Assembly: GCF_042654245.1 (NCBI RefSeq)
Contig: NZ_JBHSGI010000034.1
Coordinates: 310,001 to 374,000 of the forward strand
Source: Seohaeicola_A nanhaiensis
GTDB taxonomy: Bacteria; Pseudomonadota; Alphaproteobacteria; Rhodobacterales; Rhodobacteraceae
Direction: 5' to 3'
DNA length: 64,000 bases
Shown: piece after piece, positions 35,523 to 43,091 of the stretch
Position numbering within the stretch: the first letter of the stretch is position 1
Layout: each line of letters begins with the position of its first letter
Program-made: the position numbers and the translations under genes
The notes under the pieces: generated by a model
What the model saw: the letters and a program-made list of their open reading frames with translations, nothing else
Databases searched by the model: none
Told to the model about the DNA's origin: nothing

Positions 35523-36059
35523 TCAGAGCTTCCGGCTGTAGGTCCAGGTGGGTAGCGTCGCGTTGCGCGACAGGCAATAGCTTTCGGCATCGCCCAGATA
35601 CTTGAACCCGCAATGGGTCAGCACCTGCGCCGAGGCGGGGTTGTCCTGAAACACGCTGGCGAACATGGTGGCATTGCCCAGCGGATTGGCCTGCACCAGC
35701 GCGGCGACGGCTTCCGAGGCCAGCCCCGTGTTCCAGAACACCGGCGCGACCCAATAGCCGACCTCCGACTGGTTGCGGTCCAGCCGGACCAGCGAAATCA
35801 GCCCCATCATCTCGGAGCCGCCCGTGCGGCTGGCGTCCATCGCCCAGACATCCTCGGCCCGGTTCTCGGTCAGCGAGCGCGCGATAAAGGCCTCGATGGT
35901 GCCCGGCGGCAGCGGATGCGGAATCGACGTGGTCATCCGCGCCACGCGCGGATCCCCGGCATAGAGCTCGATCAGGCCCAGGTCCGAACGGCGCAGCGGC
36001 CGCAGGTCAAAGCGCTCTGTCTCGACCACGGGTTGGACGACGATCTGATCCAGTTTCAT
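35523..36059 (-). CDS. GNAT-family N-acetyltransferase (RimJ-like)
   Basis: 178 residues. The N-terminal TERFDLRPLRRSDLGLIELYAGDPRVARMT and the central GYWVAPVFWNTGLASEAVAALVQ (acetyl-CoA loop region) identify the RimJ/RimL branch of GNATs. It ends with the CGFKYLGDAESYCLSR block. Such proteins acetylate protein N-termini or small molecules; the target here is unknown. It has a strong GGAGGAG ribosome site and sits between rtcB and obgE, a place where a GNAT is commonly found in related genomes. Confidence 0.88.
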   Translation of the reverse strand: MKLDQIVVQPVVETERFDLRPLRRSDLGLIELYAGDPRVARMTTSIPHPLPPGTIEAFIARSLTENRAEDVWAMDASRTGGSEMMGLISLVRLDRNQSEVGYWVAPVFWNTGLASEAVAALVQANPLGNATMFASVFQDNPASAQVLTHCGFKYLGDAESYCLSRNATLPTWTYSRKL

Positions 36060-36088
36060 TTCCCTTTACTCCTCCAAACTCTTCATAA

Positions 36089-36121
36089 CCCGCCGGCGTG
36101 GTGTTTACCAACACCGGCGGG
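36089..36121 (-). terminator. Hairpin after rtcB
   Basis: CCCGCCGG at 36089-36096 pairs with CCGGCGGG at 36114-36121, and TGGT/ACCA pairs within the loop. It lies just downstream of the rtcB-type stop codon on the minus strand. No U-tract follows, so intrinsic termination would be weak. Confidence 0.4.
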
Positions 36122-36131
36122 CCGCCTCCTG

Positions 36132-37529
36132 TTACCCTGCGATTGTGCGCGCCGCATGACGGGCTTGCGCCTTTTTTCGCCACGGCGCATCGCGCTCCCA
36201 GTCGCCCGCCATGATCGAGCCGTAGGGGCGGATCTCGTCCACTACATCAGCCAGACCGAAGCGGCGCATCTGATCCCGCACGCTGGCCGCCGGCTTGTAG
36301 GCCGAGGGCAACTCGGAGATGTCGATCTTGCCGCTGTAGAAGCGGGCATCGAGCCCCTCCGTCTCCTCCGCAAAGATCGACTCCGCGCTGCGGCCCGCCT
36401 TGGTCCGCTTGTGGGCGGTCCGCGACATGTTCCGCCCCGCCCCATGCGGCGCGAAGCCCAGGTTCGCGTCGTTCGGCGCGCCCCGGATCAGCAGCACGGG
36501 CTCGGCCATGTTCATCGGCACGATCTGCGTCCCGTTGGTGTCGGGCAGCAGGGTCGTGTCGATCGGCGTCGCGCCCTTGGCGTGCCAGAACAGATCGCCC
36601 TGACGGAACACGAAGTTGTGCTCGTTCCAGAACCGCTCACGCACCTTGGCCCCGGCAAAGACGGTCGCCGCCTGATGGAGGGCGTTGTGGTTGCTCTTGG
36701 TCCACTTGCGGACCAGTTGCAGCGCCTCCCAATAGGCCAGCCCGTCGGCGCTGTCCGCGGGAATCCAGGCGTTCTCCTTCAGCACCCCGACCGACAGTTT
36801 CTTGCGCCAGCCCTCGGCCACGCGCATGCCCAGCTTGTACAGCCCCGCCCCCGGCCCGCGCGAGCCGTGGTGCGTGACCAGACAGGTGGTCCCGTTGGCC
36901 GCCGAGACGCCGACAAAGGCAAAGTGGTTGCCGTCGCCCTGGGTGCCCAGATGCTCCTGCGCGGCCTGAAGGATCTTCTTGTCGCTCAGGAAGGCATTCG
37001 CCCGGAAGGCGTCATAGAGATCGGGCGACATGGTATAGCGCTGCCCGTTCGGGCGTCCGCCGGGGCCGAAATGTGTGGCCTTGTGCACCGCGTCCAGGAT
37101 GTCCTTCGGACTGGCCTCGGCAAATTCGGTGATCATCACCGAACAGCAGATGTCGGCCGAGTGCATCCCCGGATGAATCGCGTTCTTCGCCGCCACGACC
37201 CCGCCAACCGGAATCGTGCCGACCGGACCCGCCGGACAGGCGTCGGGCATCACCGCCCCCTGGCGCAGCGTGGGCGTGCGCATCAGCACATCCATCGTCT
37301 CGCGCACCTTGGCGACGTTCTCGGCCTCGGCCTCGTCCTCGGCGTCCAGATTGAACCGGTAGGCGGGCGCCTCCTGCAGGCCCGCGCGCGGCGACGGCTT
37401 GTTGCGCACCACCCACTCGGCCAGCGCCGGGCCCGAAAGCCCGAGCGCGTTCACCGCGTCGATGGCGCGACCGAGGTCCGCGCCCTGTTCAAATCCGAGT
37501 GCCATCAGGTCCTTGCCGGTGACGGTCAT
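36132..37529 (-). CDS. rtcB: RtcB-family RNA 3'-phosphate/5'-OH ligase
   Basis: 465 residues. RtcB hallmarks are the Mn-binding HSADICCSVM (DxCC in place of DxGCG), LGTQGDGNHFAFV, VTHHGSRGPGAG and the nucleotidyl histidine in APHGAGRNMSRTAH. RtcB ligases join 2',3'-cyclic phosphate to 5'-OH RNA ends with GTP and repair cleaved tRNA or rRNA. It lies between rpmA and the GNAT-obgE set, on the same strand but after a strong terminator, so it probably has its own promoter. No archease or rtcR gene is adjacent. Start 37529 is chosen at the first methionine that aligns with the family; the ribosome site is weak. Confidence 0.9.
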   Translation of the reverse strand: MTVTGKDLMALGFEQGADLGRAIDAVNALGLSGPALAEWVVRNKPSPRAGLQEAPAYRFNLDAEDEAEAENVAKVRETMDVLMRTPTLRQGAVMPDACPAGPVGTIPVGGVVAAKNAIHPGMHSADICCSVMITEFAEASPKDILDAVHKATHFGPGGRPNGQRYTMSPDLYDAFRANAFLSDKKILQAAQEHLGTQGDGNHFAFVGVSAANGTTCLVTHHGSRGPGAGLYKLGMRVAEGWRKKLSVGVLKENAWIPADSADGLAYWEALQLVRKWTKSNHNALHQAATVFAGAKVRERFWNEHNFVFRQGDLFWHAKGATPIDTTLLPDTNGTQIVPMNMAEPVLLIRGAPNDANLGFAPHGAGRNMSRTAHKRTKAGRSAESIFAEETEGLDARFYSGKIDISELPSAYKPAASVRDQMRRFGLADVVDEIRPYGSIMAGDWERDAPWRKKAQARHAARTIAG

Positions 37530-37613
37530 CTTTCTGGTCCAGTCCTGTTGCGGGGGGACGCCTGTGGCGTCCGTCAAGACCGGTCCCCGTGTTCCTGCGG
37601 GAGCATTCCCGCG

Positions 37614-37650
37614 AAAACGAAAAAGGGGACCGGCGTTATCGCCGATCCCC
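37614..37650 (-). terminator. Rho-independent terminator of rplU-rpmA
   Basis: On the minus strand an 11-bp stem (37650-37640 with 37635-37625, one G-U pair) closes a four-base loop and is followed by TTTTTCGTTTT. It lies about 30 bases after the rpmA stop codon. Confidence 0.9.
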
Positions 37651-37679
37651 TGGATTTTCAAACCCGTTGCGGTTTCGGC

Positions 37680-37949
37680 TTACTCAGCGGCCTCCGCCAC
37701 TGGGAGAACCGAAATAAAGGTGCGGCCCTTGAGGCCCTTGTGGAAGGTCACGGCGCCCTCGGTCACGGCGAAGATCGTGTGATCCTTGCCGATATCGACG
37801 CCATTGCCCGGCCAATACTTGGTGCCGCGCTGACGCACGATGATATTGCCGGGGATGGCCGTCTGGCCGCCGTAGAGTTTCACGCCAAGGCGTCGGCCCG
37901 CGGAGTCGCGGCCGTTGCGGGAGGAGCCGCCTGCTTTTTTATGTGCCAT
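37680..37949 (-). CDS. rpmA: 50S ribosomal protein L27
   Basis: 89 residues. The N-terminal MAHKKAGGSSRNGRDSAGRRLGVK is the standard L27 start whose tail reaches the peptidyl-transferase centre, and IIVRQRGTKYWPGNGV follows. No cleavable N-terminal extension of the Firmicute type is present. It lies 12 bases after rplU and is followed by a strong terminator. Confidence 0.98.
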   Translation of the reverse strand: MAHKKAGGSSRNGRDSAGRRLGVKLYGGQTAIPGNIIVRQRGTKYWPGNGVDIGKDHTIFAVTEGAVTFHKGLKGRTFISVLPVAEAAE

Positions 37950-37961
37950 GCTAGTCTCTCC

Positions 37962-38597
37962 TTAACCTTTAGCCAGTTCCTTGGCCTGTTCGATCCAGCC
38001 TTCACGCTCGATCCGGCCCTTGAACGACAGTTTCTCGTCCATAGCAGCAACGTCCGCTTCCGTCCATGCCGCGATCTGCGCGAAGGTGGTCACGCCAGCT
38101 TCGTTCAGCTTCTTTGCCAGCGCCGGGCCGACGCCCGACAGTTTCTTCAGGTCGTCGCCACCGGCTGCGGCGGCTTTCTGCGCGGCCTTGGCCGGCTTCT
38201 TCTCGGCCTTCGGAGCAGCGGCGGCGGCGGAAACGCTCACCGAACCGGCGCCCACGGCGGCCTTGACGCCCGACTTGTCTGCGCCCGACGACAGGATCTC
38301 GGTCACGCGGATCAGCGACAGCTTCTGCCGGTGGCCCTTGGTGCGCTGCGAGCTGTGCTTGCGGCGGCGCTTGACGTAGTGGATGACCTTGTCGGCCTTC
38401 ACGAGGTCGACGACCTCGGCCTGCACGCCCGCACCCGCGATCATCGGGGCGCCGACGACAAGGCTGTCGCCGCCGAGCATGAGGACTTCGTTGAACTGGA
38501 CGGTTTCGCCGGCATCAGCTGCAAGTTTCTCGACACGGAGCATATCCCCGGACTGAACCTTGTATTGCTTGCCGCCGGTCTTGATGACCGCGAACAT
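37962..38597 (-). CDS. rplU: 50S ribosomal protein L21 with C-terminal helix-hairpin-helix extension
   Basis: 211 residues, about twice the usual L21 length. Residues 1-103 are a standard L21 (MFAVIKTGGKQYKV to RQKLSLIRVTEI). An Ala/Lys-rich linker (about 115-150) leads to a C-terminal domain with DLKKLSGVGPALAKKLNEAGV, a helix-hairpin-helix motif of the type that binds nucleic acid, followed by FAQIAAWTEADVAAMDEKL. I recall such extended L21 proteins in alphaproteobacteria. Start 38597 has AAGGAAG upstream; promoter TTGACA-N17-GATAAG lies at 38737-38765. Confidence 0.96.
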   Translation of the reverse strand: MFAVIKTGGKQYKVQSGDMLRVEKLAADAGETVQFNEVLMLGGDSLVVGAPMIAGAGVQAEVVDLVKADKVIHYVKRRRKHSSQRTKGHRQKLSLIRVTEILSSGADKSGVKAAVGAGSVSVSAAAAAPKAEKKPAKAAQKAAAAGGDDLKKLSGVGPALAKKLNEAGVTTFAQIAAWTEADVAAMDEKLSFKGRIEREGWIEQAKELAKG

Positions 38598-38736
38598 GGC
38601 GTCTTCCTTATCGTTGCCGCGTCCTGGGGTCCCCCTTGGCGGGGCGTTCGCAGCCCTTGGGCCACCCGTGAACAGCGCGCCCCTTGCGGGCGGAATGAGA
38701 ACAAAGCCCGGCGCGAGAGTTCGGCCGGGCGCCGCG

Positions 38737-38765
38737 CTTATCCGCATTTCGCCCCCGACTGTCAA
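38737..38765 (-). promoter_or_regulatory. Sigma-70 promoter of rplU-rpmA
   Basis: Minus-strand TTGACA (38765-38760) and GATAAG (38742-38737) with 17-base spacing. The transcript would start near 38730, giving a leader of about 130 bases before rplU. It also lies just upstream of the DUF2059 gene stop on the same strand. Confidence 0.7.
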
Positions 38766-38786
38766 CCGCAATGATCGCGCGGCGCG

Positions 38787-39611
38787 TCAGATATCGCGCG
38801 AGTTCAGAACGCGGCCCGCCGCCTGCCCCAGCTCGTAATAAATCCGGTCAAAGGCCGAGTCGAACCCGGCAAACAGCGCCTTGTTCAGGCTCTGCCCCGC
38901 CGGTGTCTCCGAGAAATCGACATAGGCGCGCATCTCCTCGTCGCTCAGCGGCCCATAGGCCATGAACAGGAACCCGTTCATCCAGTCGACCGTGTCCCGG
39001 CGCACCTCCGCTTCCTGCTCCCAGACCCGGTCCATGATCTCACCTTCGCTCATCTTCTCCGAACTGGCATCGCTCAGCCCCCGGAAAAAGCGATAGTTCG
39101 AGCTTAGCGCCCCCGCGACGTTATGGTCGATCAGCGCATTGACCTCGATGAACCGCGCGATCAATTGCAGCCGTGGCAGCCCCTCCGCCTCGGCTTTCGC
39201 ATAGGACTCCTTGGCGAAATCGGCCACCTCCGTGTCCGTCATCGCATCGCGCGCGGTGACCTCCAGACGCAGGATGCGCTGCCCGACGGGGGATTCGAGG
39301 AAGTCCAGGCAGGCATCCATCTCCTCAGCCGTCAGCCCCTCGCCCAGCTTGGTTTCCATCGTCGCCAGAATGCGGCCGGTGTCATAGATCTCCGACACCT
39401 GCGCCGCGAAATGCGCGCCGCCCGCGCCGCCCAGCATGTCGGTGTCGATGTCTTCGCCATAGGCCAGCCCCTCGACCCGCAGCGTGTCGACCACCTCGGG
39501 GAACATCAGCGCCCGGGCCAGCCGGGCCACCTCGTCCGCCGCCGCCGCCGGCAGGGCCAGACCCAGCGCCGCAACCACTCCCAGCACTGCGCGCCGCGTA
39601 AAGCCCGTCAT
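38787..39611 (-). CDS. Exported DUF2059 domain protein
   Basis: 274 residues. A twin-arginine-like or Sec signal (MTGFTRRAVLGVVAALGLALPAAAA) leads into an all-helical protein with the DUF2059 features (F-DLPEV-like segments near residue 35 and 200, short helices repeated twice). Two copies of the domain appear in tandem within the chain (about 30-130 and 180-270). The function is unknown; periplasmic localisation is predicted. It follows two bases after its paralogue at 39614 and is probably co-transcribed. Confidence 0.78.
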   Translation of the reverse strand: MTGFTRRAVLGVVAALGLALPAAAADEVARLARALMFPEVVDTLRVEGLAYGEDIDTDMLGGAGGAHFAAQVSEIYDTGRILATMETKLGEGLTAEEMDACLDFLESPVGQRILRLEVTARDAMTDTEVADFAKESYAKAEAEGLPRLQLIARFIEVNALIDHNVAGALSSNYRFFRGLSDASSEKMSEGEIMDRVWEQEAEVRRDTVDWMNGFLFMAYGPLSDEEMRAYVDFSETPAGQSLNKALFAGFDSAFDRIYYELGQAAGRVLNSRDI

Positions 39612-39613
39612 GA

Positions 39614-40468
39614 TCAGAGCGACTGCTGCGGTTGCAGGTCGGCCATTTGTCGCGCCAGTTCCTCGAACCGGTTCGCGGTGATCTCGAACTGCACCGCGTT
39701 CAGCAGCTCATAGACCTTGCGCATCTCCGGCCCTTCCAGCGCCTCGGTGTAGTCGGTCAGTTCCTCGACCGAGAAATCGCGATAGGTATAGGCCGAGGCC
39801 GCCAGCGAGGATTCGCGGATCGCGCGCAGCACCTCGCCCTCGCGCGTCTTCATCATCGCCCGCAATTCGTCGATATCCACCTTCAGGTCGATCACCCCCG
39901 CCGCGCTTGCCGCCAGCAGAAAGCGCACCTGAATCTCCTGATAGGCCCGCAGGCCCGCCTCGGCCCCGCCGATCGCGGCGCCCATCCGCTTGTAAAGCTC
40001 CAGCCGCGGATCGCCCGACTTGACCATCTCGGCCACAAGACGCGCCCCCTCGGTGCGCTTCATCTCGTCATCCGTGCCATGCGACTCGTTCTCTACCGCA
40101 ACCAGCCGCTGGCCCAGATCGCTGGCGTAGAAATCCACCGCGACGTTCAGCATCGAATCGTCCAGCGTCTGCTCCAGGATATCCAGCGCCATCGCCCGCA
40201 TGACCTTGGTGTCGAACACCTTGCCCGCCATCCGCGTCCACTCGATGCCGAAGTCCTGCGCCTCGAACCCGAGCATCCGCGGCGCGCTCTCGGCCGACTC
40301 GGCGATACTGTCCAGCGCCACATCGAAGCCGGTCACGTTCAGAAAGGCCTCGATTCGCGCCCGATCCGCGGCCTCGGCCATGCGGAACGGCCAGGCCAGG
40401 GTCAGGGCGACCACCAGCAGAAGCGGCAGGAAGACGGACGGGCGGGGCAAGGCGGACAGCTGTCTCAT
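39614..40468 (-). CDS. Exported DUF2059 domain protein (paralogue)
   Basis: 284 residues, similar in layout to the preceding gene product: N-terminal hydrophobic signal (PSVFLPLLLVVALTLAWPFRMAEA), then an alpha-helical domain with FLNVTGFDVALDSIAES and a second copy near the C-terminus (LTDYTEALEGPEMRKVYELLNAVQFE). No catalytic motif is seen. It is the first gene of a two-gene minus-strand unit, divergent from tRNA-Ser. The pair probably arose by duplication and may act as a periplasmic complex (inference). Confidence 0.75.
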   Translation of the reverse strand: MRQLSALPRPSVFLPLLLVVALTLAWPFRMAEAADRARIEAFLNVTGFDVALDSIAESAESAPRMLGFEAQDFGIEWTRMAGKVFDTKVMRAMALDILEQTLDDSMLNVAVDFYASDLGQRLVAVENESHGTDDEMKRTEGARLVAEMVKSGDPRLELYKRMGAAIGGAEAGLRAYQEIQVRFLLAASAAGVIDLKVDIDELRAMMKTREGEVLRAIRESSLAASAYTYRDFSVEELTDYTEALEGPEMRKVYELLNAVQFEITANRFEELARQMADLQPQQSL

Positions 40469-40543
40469 GGCCTGAATCTAAGCTTTTTGCCCGTCACGGC
40501 AACGTCAAAAAAGCGGCACGCGACAACCTGCCCGAAACGCCCC

Positions 40544-40572
40544 TTGCCAGCCCCCCCAATCCCGGCTAAACG
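40544..40572 (+). promoter_or_regulatory. Probable promoter of tRNA-Ser
   Basis: TTGCCA at 40544-40549 and TAAACG at 40567-40572 with 17-base spacing, ending 15 bases before the mature tRNA 5' end, a spacing typical for tRNA genes. Confidence 0.5.
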
Positions 40573-40587
40573 CACACCCCAGACCGC

Positions 40588-40677
40588 GGAGAGGTGCCGG
40601 AGTGGTCGAACGGGGCGGTCTCGAAAACCGTTGAAGGTGCAAGCCTTCCCAGGGTTCGAATCCCTGTCTCTCCGCCA
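40588..40677 (+). tRNA. tRNA-Ser (anticodon CGA)
   Basis: A 90-base class II tRNA with CCA encoded. The acceptor strand GGAGAGG pairs with TCTCTCC near the 3' end (one G-U), the anticodon loop is CTCGAAA giving anticodon CGA, a long variable arm follows, and the T-arm is CAGGG-TTCGAAT-CCCTG. Its last 15 bases plus the following CT form the left att repeat of the island, so the tRNA is intact after integration. Confidence 0.95.
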
Positions 40678-40679
40678 CT
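40663..40679. repeat. att direct repeat, tRNA-proximal copy
   Basis: CCTGTCTCTCCGCCACT, covering the 3' end of tRNA-Ser including CCA, is repeated exactly at 52282-52298. It marks the left junction of the island. Confidence 0.85.
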
Positions 40680-40843
40680 ATCCCCTGAAATCTATGCATT
40701 TTATTGGGTATTTTTCGACTTACCCATCATTGAACCCCACAAAGAAAAATCGCTTGATTGGGGCCGACCTTTGACCTTCGAAGTCAACGCGGGGCGGAAG
40801 GTCTTTCTCAGATACTGCAGCGGTGTTCGACCGATGCCGCGGC

Positions 40844-41356
40844 CTAAGTCTGAGGCTCCGTTAAGGCATTTTCGACCAAGGCCCAGTTGTCGCGATACGC
40901 TTCCAACTTCGCAAGCGATAGGCCGATATGGGTAGATTGCGGATTGCGTGGTCTGATCCCCCCATGCTTTGCCAGCCATGAAATGTGGCCGTCATGGATC
41001 AACTCCCGCAGCTGGTGGTCCTGGATCAGGTAGAACTCATCGTAGCCCAGTACATCCCCAATGCCGACGAAGACATAGATCAGGCCTTCACCCTGTTTTG
41101 CGGCTTGCTCGGTCACGATTTGCCGGTCCCCGTCAAAGTCGATCTGCATGAATCGTCTCGCATCGAAACTGACCGAACCGGAGCGCAGAGCCTTGACCTG
41201 GAGCGCGATGGTGCGTCCGTCGCGATAGGCAAGAATGTCGATGTCAGGCACGTTGCCGGTGAAAGACGTGGCGACAATGCCCCGCCGTCCCAGCTCGGCC
41301 ACCACAAGGCCTTCGCCGATCTGCCCGGCGAGTTGCGTCTTGAAACTGCGTGGCAT
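40844..41356 (-). CDS. PD-(D/E)XK-like protein (QxK variant), island operon end
   Basis: 170 residues. The N-terminal half fits a PD-(D/E)XK nuclease core: GQIGEGLVVAEL with Glu15, VPDIDIL with Asp38 and Asp40, and ALQVKA with Gln53 and Lys55, the Q-x-K form seen in Mrr/Hjc-like nucleases. The C-terminal half (LIQDHQLRELIHDGHISWLAKHGG) is a conserved-looking helical tail without a motif I know. The start overlaps the stop of the upstream gene by one base (TGATG), making it the last gene of the hsdR operon. A nuclease or DNA-end binding role in defence is inferred; an accessory restriction factor is the main alternative. Confidence 0.65.
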   Translation of the reverse strand: MPRSFKTQLAGQIGEGLVVAELGRRGIVATSFTGNVPDIDILAYRDGRTIALQVKALRSGSVSFDARRFMQIDFDGDRQIVTEQAAKQGEGLIYVFVGIGDVLGYDEFYLIQDHQLRELIHDGHISWLAKHGGIRPRNPQSTHIGLSLAKLEAYRDNWALVENALTEPQT

Positions 41357-42231
41357 CAGCCTTCGCGCCTGTCACGGGCTTCGTCGATTAACTGTCTGAA
41401 AAGGTCAGTGTGTGTTTTGATATCTTTTTCCGTCACGCGAATGCGGTAGTGATTCCAACGCGTCGCATATTCGAGCGTTTCAAGACCAGCGGCCTCAAGC
41501 ATTGCATCCGTTTCATCGGTTCGGGGTAGCTTGGGCTCCAGTGTCATGGAAGTTCTGTTTGGCCGAAACGTCACATAGTTCTGGGCGCGGCCCTGCTTGA
41601 TCAGCCCGACATAGAACTTGTTGTATTTCAGCTCGACCTCGGGATCGGCTTCCTTGACCAGATCGAACACCTTTTCCATCAGGGCCAAAGTCTTTGGTGT
41701 CGCCTTCTGGTTCTCCCAATAGGAACGGTCAGTGGGTGCGCTGATGGCGTCTTCGTCTTCGTCGACAAGACCACGCTCAACCTGATCAAGAACTTTTGTG
41801 AAGACTAGGGTCGTGTGCCCGCTGACTTCATAGGCCTGCAATTGAATGGCTATGATCGGCAGAGCACCGTTGAACAGCGAAATCACATTCAGAAAGCGGC
41901 TTGTGATGTCTTCCGCTACGATCACTGCACAGTGTTCGTATTGGGGGTAACGTTTGCGCTCGATGTCCCAATATTCGATTGTTCGGATAATATGGTTTTC
42001 GTCTGTCGCACCAAGCTGCAACTCGACCTCGTATCGTTTGTAGGTTTCCGGGTCTTGCAACAGCAAGTCCAGGCGCCCTGCGCGGGGGTGGATACGTTCC
42101 CGATCGCGCAGGACCAGGTCGCCAAGGCCCAACACCGATGGGTCAGCGGCGATGATGTCCTGCACCCAGTTTTCCGACAGAACGGGGTGTTGCCTCAGCC
42201 AGATGCGCTTGGGCTTGGTGTATAGTGTCAT
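41356..42231 (-). CDS. DUF5655-like predicted nuclease-fold protein, VELQ variant
   Basis: 291 residues. Residues 52-72 read GRLDLLLQD, then YEVELQLG: the Asp (D55) and Glu (E70) of a PD-(D/E)XK core like NucS/DUF91, but the catalytic lysine position is Gln72. The following stretch with TIEYWDIERKRYPQYEHCAVIVAED is strongly patterned and I recall it in proteins labelled DUF5655. Whether it cuts or only binds DNA is uncertain because of the K-to-Q change. ATG 42231 overlaps the stop of a 27-codon ORF; the frame stays open to 42303 but the extra residues look non-native. It sits downstream of the HEPN gene in the hsd operon. Confidence 0.65.
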   Translation of the reverse strand: MTLYTKPKRIWLRQHPVLSENWVQDIIAADPSVLGLGDLVLRDRERIHPRAGRLDLLLQDPETYKRYEVELQLGATDENHIIRTIEYWDIERKRYPQYEHCAVIVAEDITSRFLNVISLFNGALPIIAIQLQAYEVSGHTTLVFTKVLDQVERGLVDEDEDAISAPTDRSYWENQKATPKTLALMEKVFDLVKEADPEVELKYNKFYVGLIKQGRAQNYVTFRPNRTSMTLEPKLPRTDETDAMLEAAGLETLEYATRWNHYRIRVTEKDIKTHTDLFRQLIDEARDRREG

Positions 42232-42311
42232 GTGGCAAGTTCCATTGCGTTCGTTTGCATGATCTGGTCTATCTCGGCCATGATCTTCTGGATGTCCCAG
42301 CAATGCTTCAT
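42228..42311 (-). CDS. 27-residue small ORF in the hsd operon
   Basis: A 27-codon ORF starting ATG AAG CAT at 42311. Its TGA overlaps the ATG of the next gene (ACATGACA), and its start lies 33 bases after the HEPN gene stop. The peptide (MKHCWDIQKIMAEIDQIMQ then TNAMELAT) would form one amphipathic helix. No strong ribosome site is seen. It fills the only gap in an otherwise overlapping operon, so it may be a true small protein or a translational bridge; chance occurrence cannot be ruled out. Confidence 0.4.
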   Translation of the reverse strand: MKHCWDIQKIMAEIDQIMQTNAMELAT

Positions 42312-42344
42312 GTCATCGTCTTTCAGCGATTGCGAAAAGTGATG

Positions 42345-43091
42345 TCATGCTGCCGCCTCAGCTTCTTCAGGTGGATAGAGGGCAATGAGGGCTTGGTGGA
42401 GGGTCTGCTTCGCGACGTGCCCCGGTTCAGCTTGTAGACTGGCAATGTCAAACGTCCGGCAGAATGCGAGGTCGGCAGCCGACATGTAATTGGCGTGCAG
42501 GAGGTTCGCCGTCACCTCGTCGCCAGGCGCTGAGAACTGCCAGAGTTCGTCGTCGGCCCTTTCAGTCAGGAAGCGGCGATAGAGTTCGAAGATAATCGGC
42601 TGCATGTGTGCCTCGATGTTGCGAACTTCTTTCATCATGTCGGCGATTTCGGCGTCGATGGCGGGCCGGTCGTTGAAGAACACCGTTCCTGTAGGGTGGG
42701 CAATCTTGTTGCGGCGCTTAACGAATTTGGCGAACTCGCCGACCTGCTGGTTGGTGCAGCCGATCAGTTTCAGGAACCGGAAAATCTGGCTCTCTTTGAG
42801 CCGGTCGTAGAACTTGAAGGGGCTTTCGCAGTCCATCAAGCTGCCCTCTTCGTCCGAACGGAAACCGACCATGGCCATGGCGAATTGCTCGGGTTTGGCC
42901 AGCCTGATCTGCCAGATCGAGAAGCTGACGAAGCTCATATAAAGCAGGTGGAAGGCAAGGCTGGCGAACTCGTAGCGTTCGGCCTCGTAGTTTGTCTGAA
43001 AAGCTGACCAGAGGAAATCAAGGTACCTCTGTTCGTCCGCACTCGCAAAGGACTGCGGCAGGTAGGTGCCCAGTTCCAGCGCCTCGTCCAT
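42345..43091 (-). CDS. HEPN-motif protein coupled to the type I modification gene
   Basis: 248 residues, mostly helical. Residues 126-133 read RRNKIAHP, giving the R-x4-H motif (Arg127, His132) of HEPN ribonucleases and RNA-binding proteins; the polar residue after Arg is Asn, as in active HEPN RNases. The remaining sequence shows hydrophobic helices (SLAFHLLYMSFVSFSIWQ) and no second known domain. The ATG overlaps the hsdMS stop by one base (TGATG), so it is translated with the methylase/specificity subunit. In known hsd loci such positions hold guard RNases like PrrC, which is unrelated in sequence. A suicide RNase held by the restriction complex is a reasonable but untested idea. Confidence 0.7.
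   Translation of the reverse strand: MDEALELGTYLPQSFASADEQRYLDFLWSAFQTNYEAERYEFASLAFHLLYMSFVSFSIWQIRLAKPEQFAMAMVGFRSDEEGSLMDCESPFKFYDRLKESQIFRFLKLIGCTNQQVGEFAKFVKRRNKIAHPTGTVFFNDRPAIDAEIADMMKEVRNIEAHMQPIIFELYRRFLTERADDELWQFSAPGDEVTANLLHANYMSAADLAFCRTFDIASLQAEPGHVAKQTLHQALIALYPPEEAEAAA

Noticed and set aside
35613..38774. Open frame of 1053 codons on the plus strand across the GNAT, rtcB, rpmA and rplU genes
   Set aside because: Antisense shadow of five identifiable genes, low complexity, no ribosome site or family resemblance.
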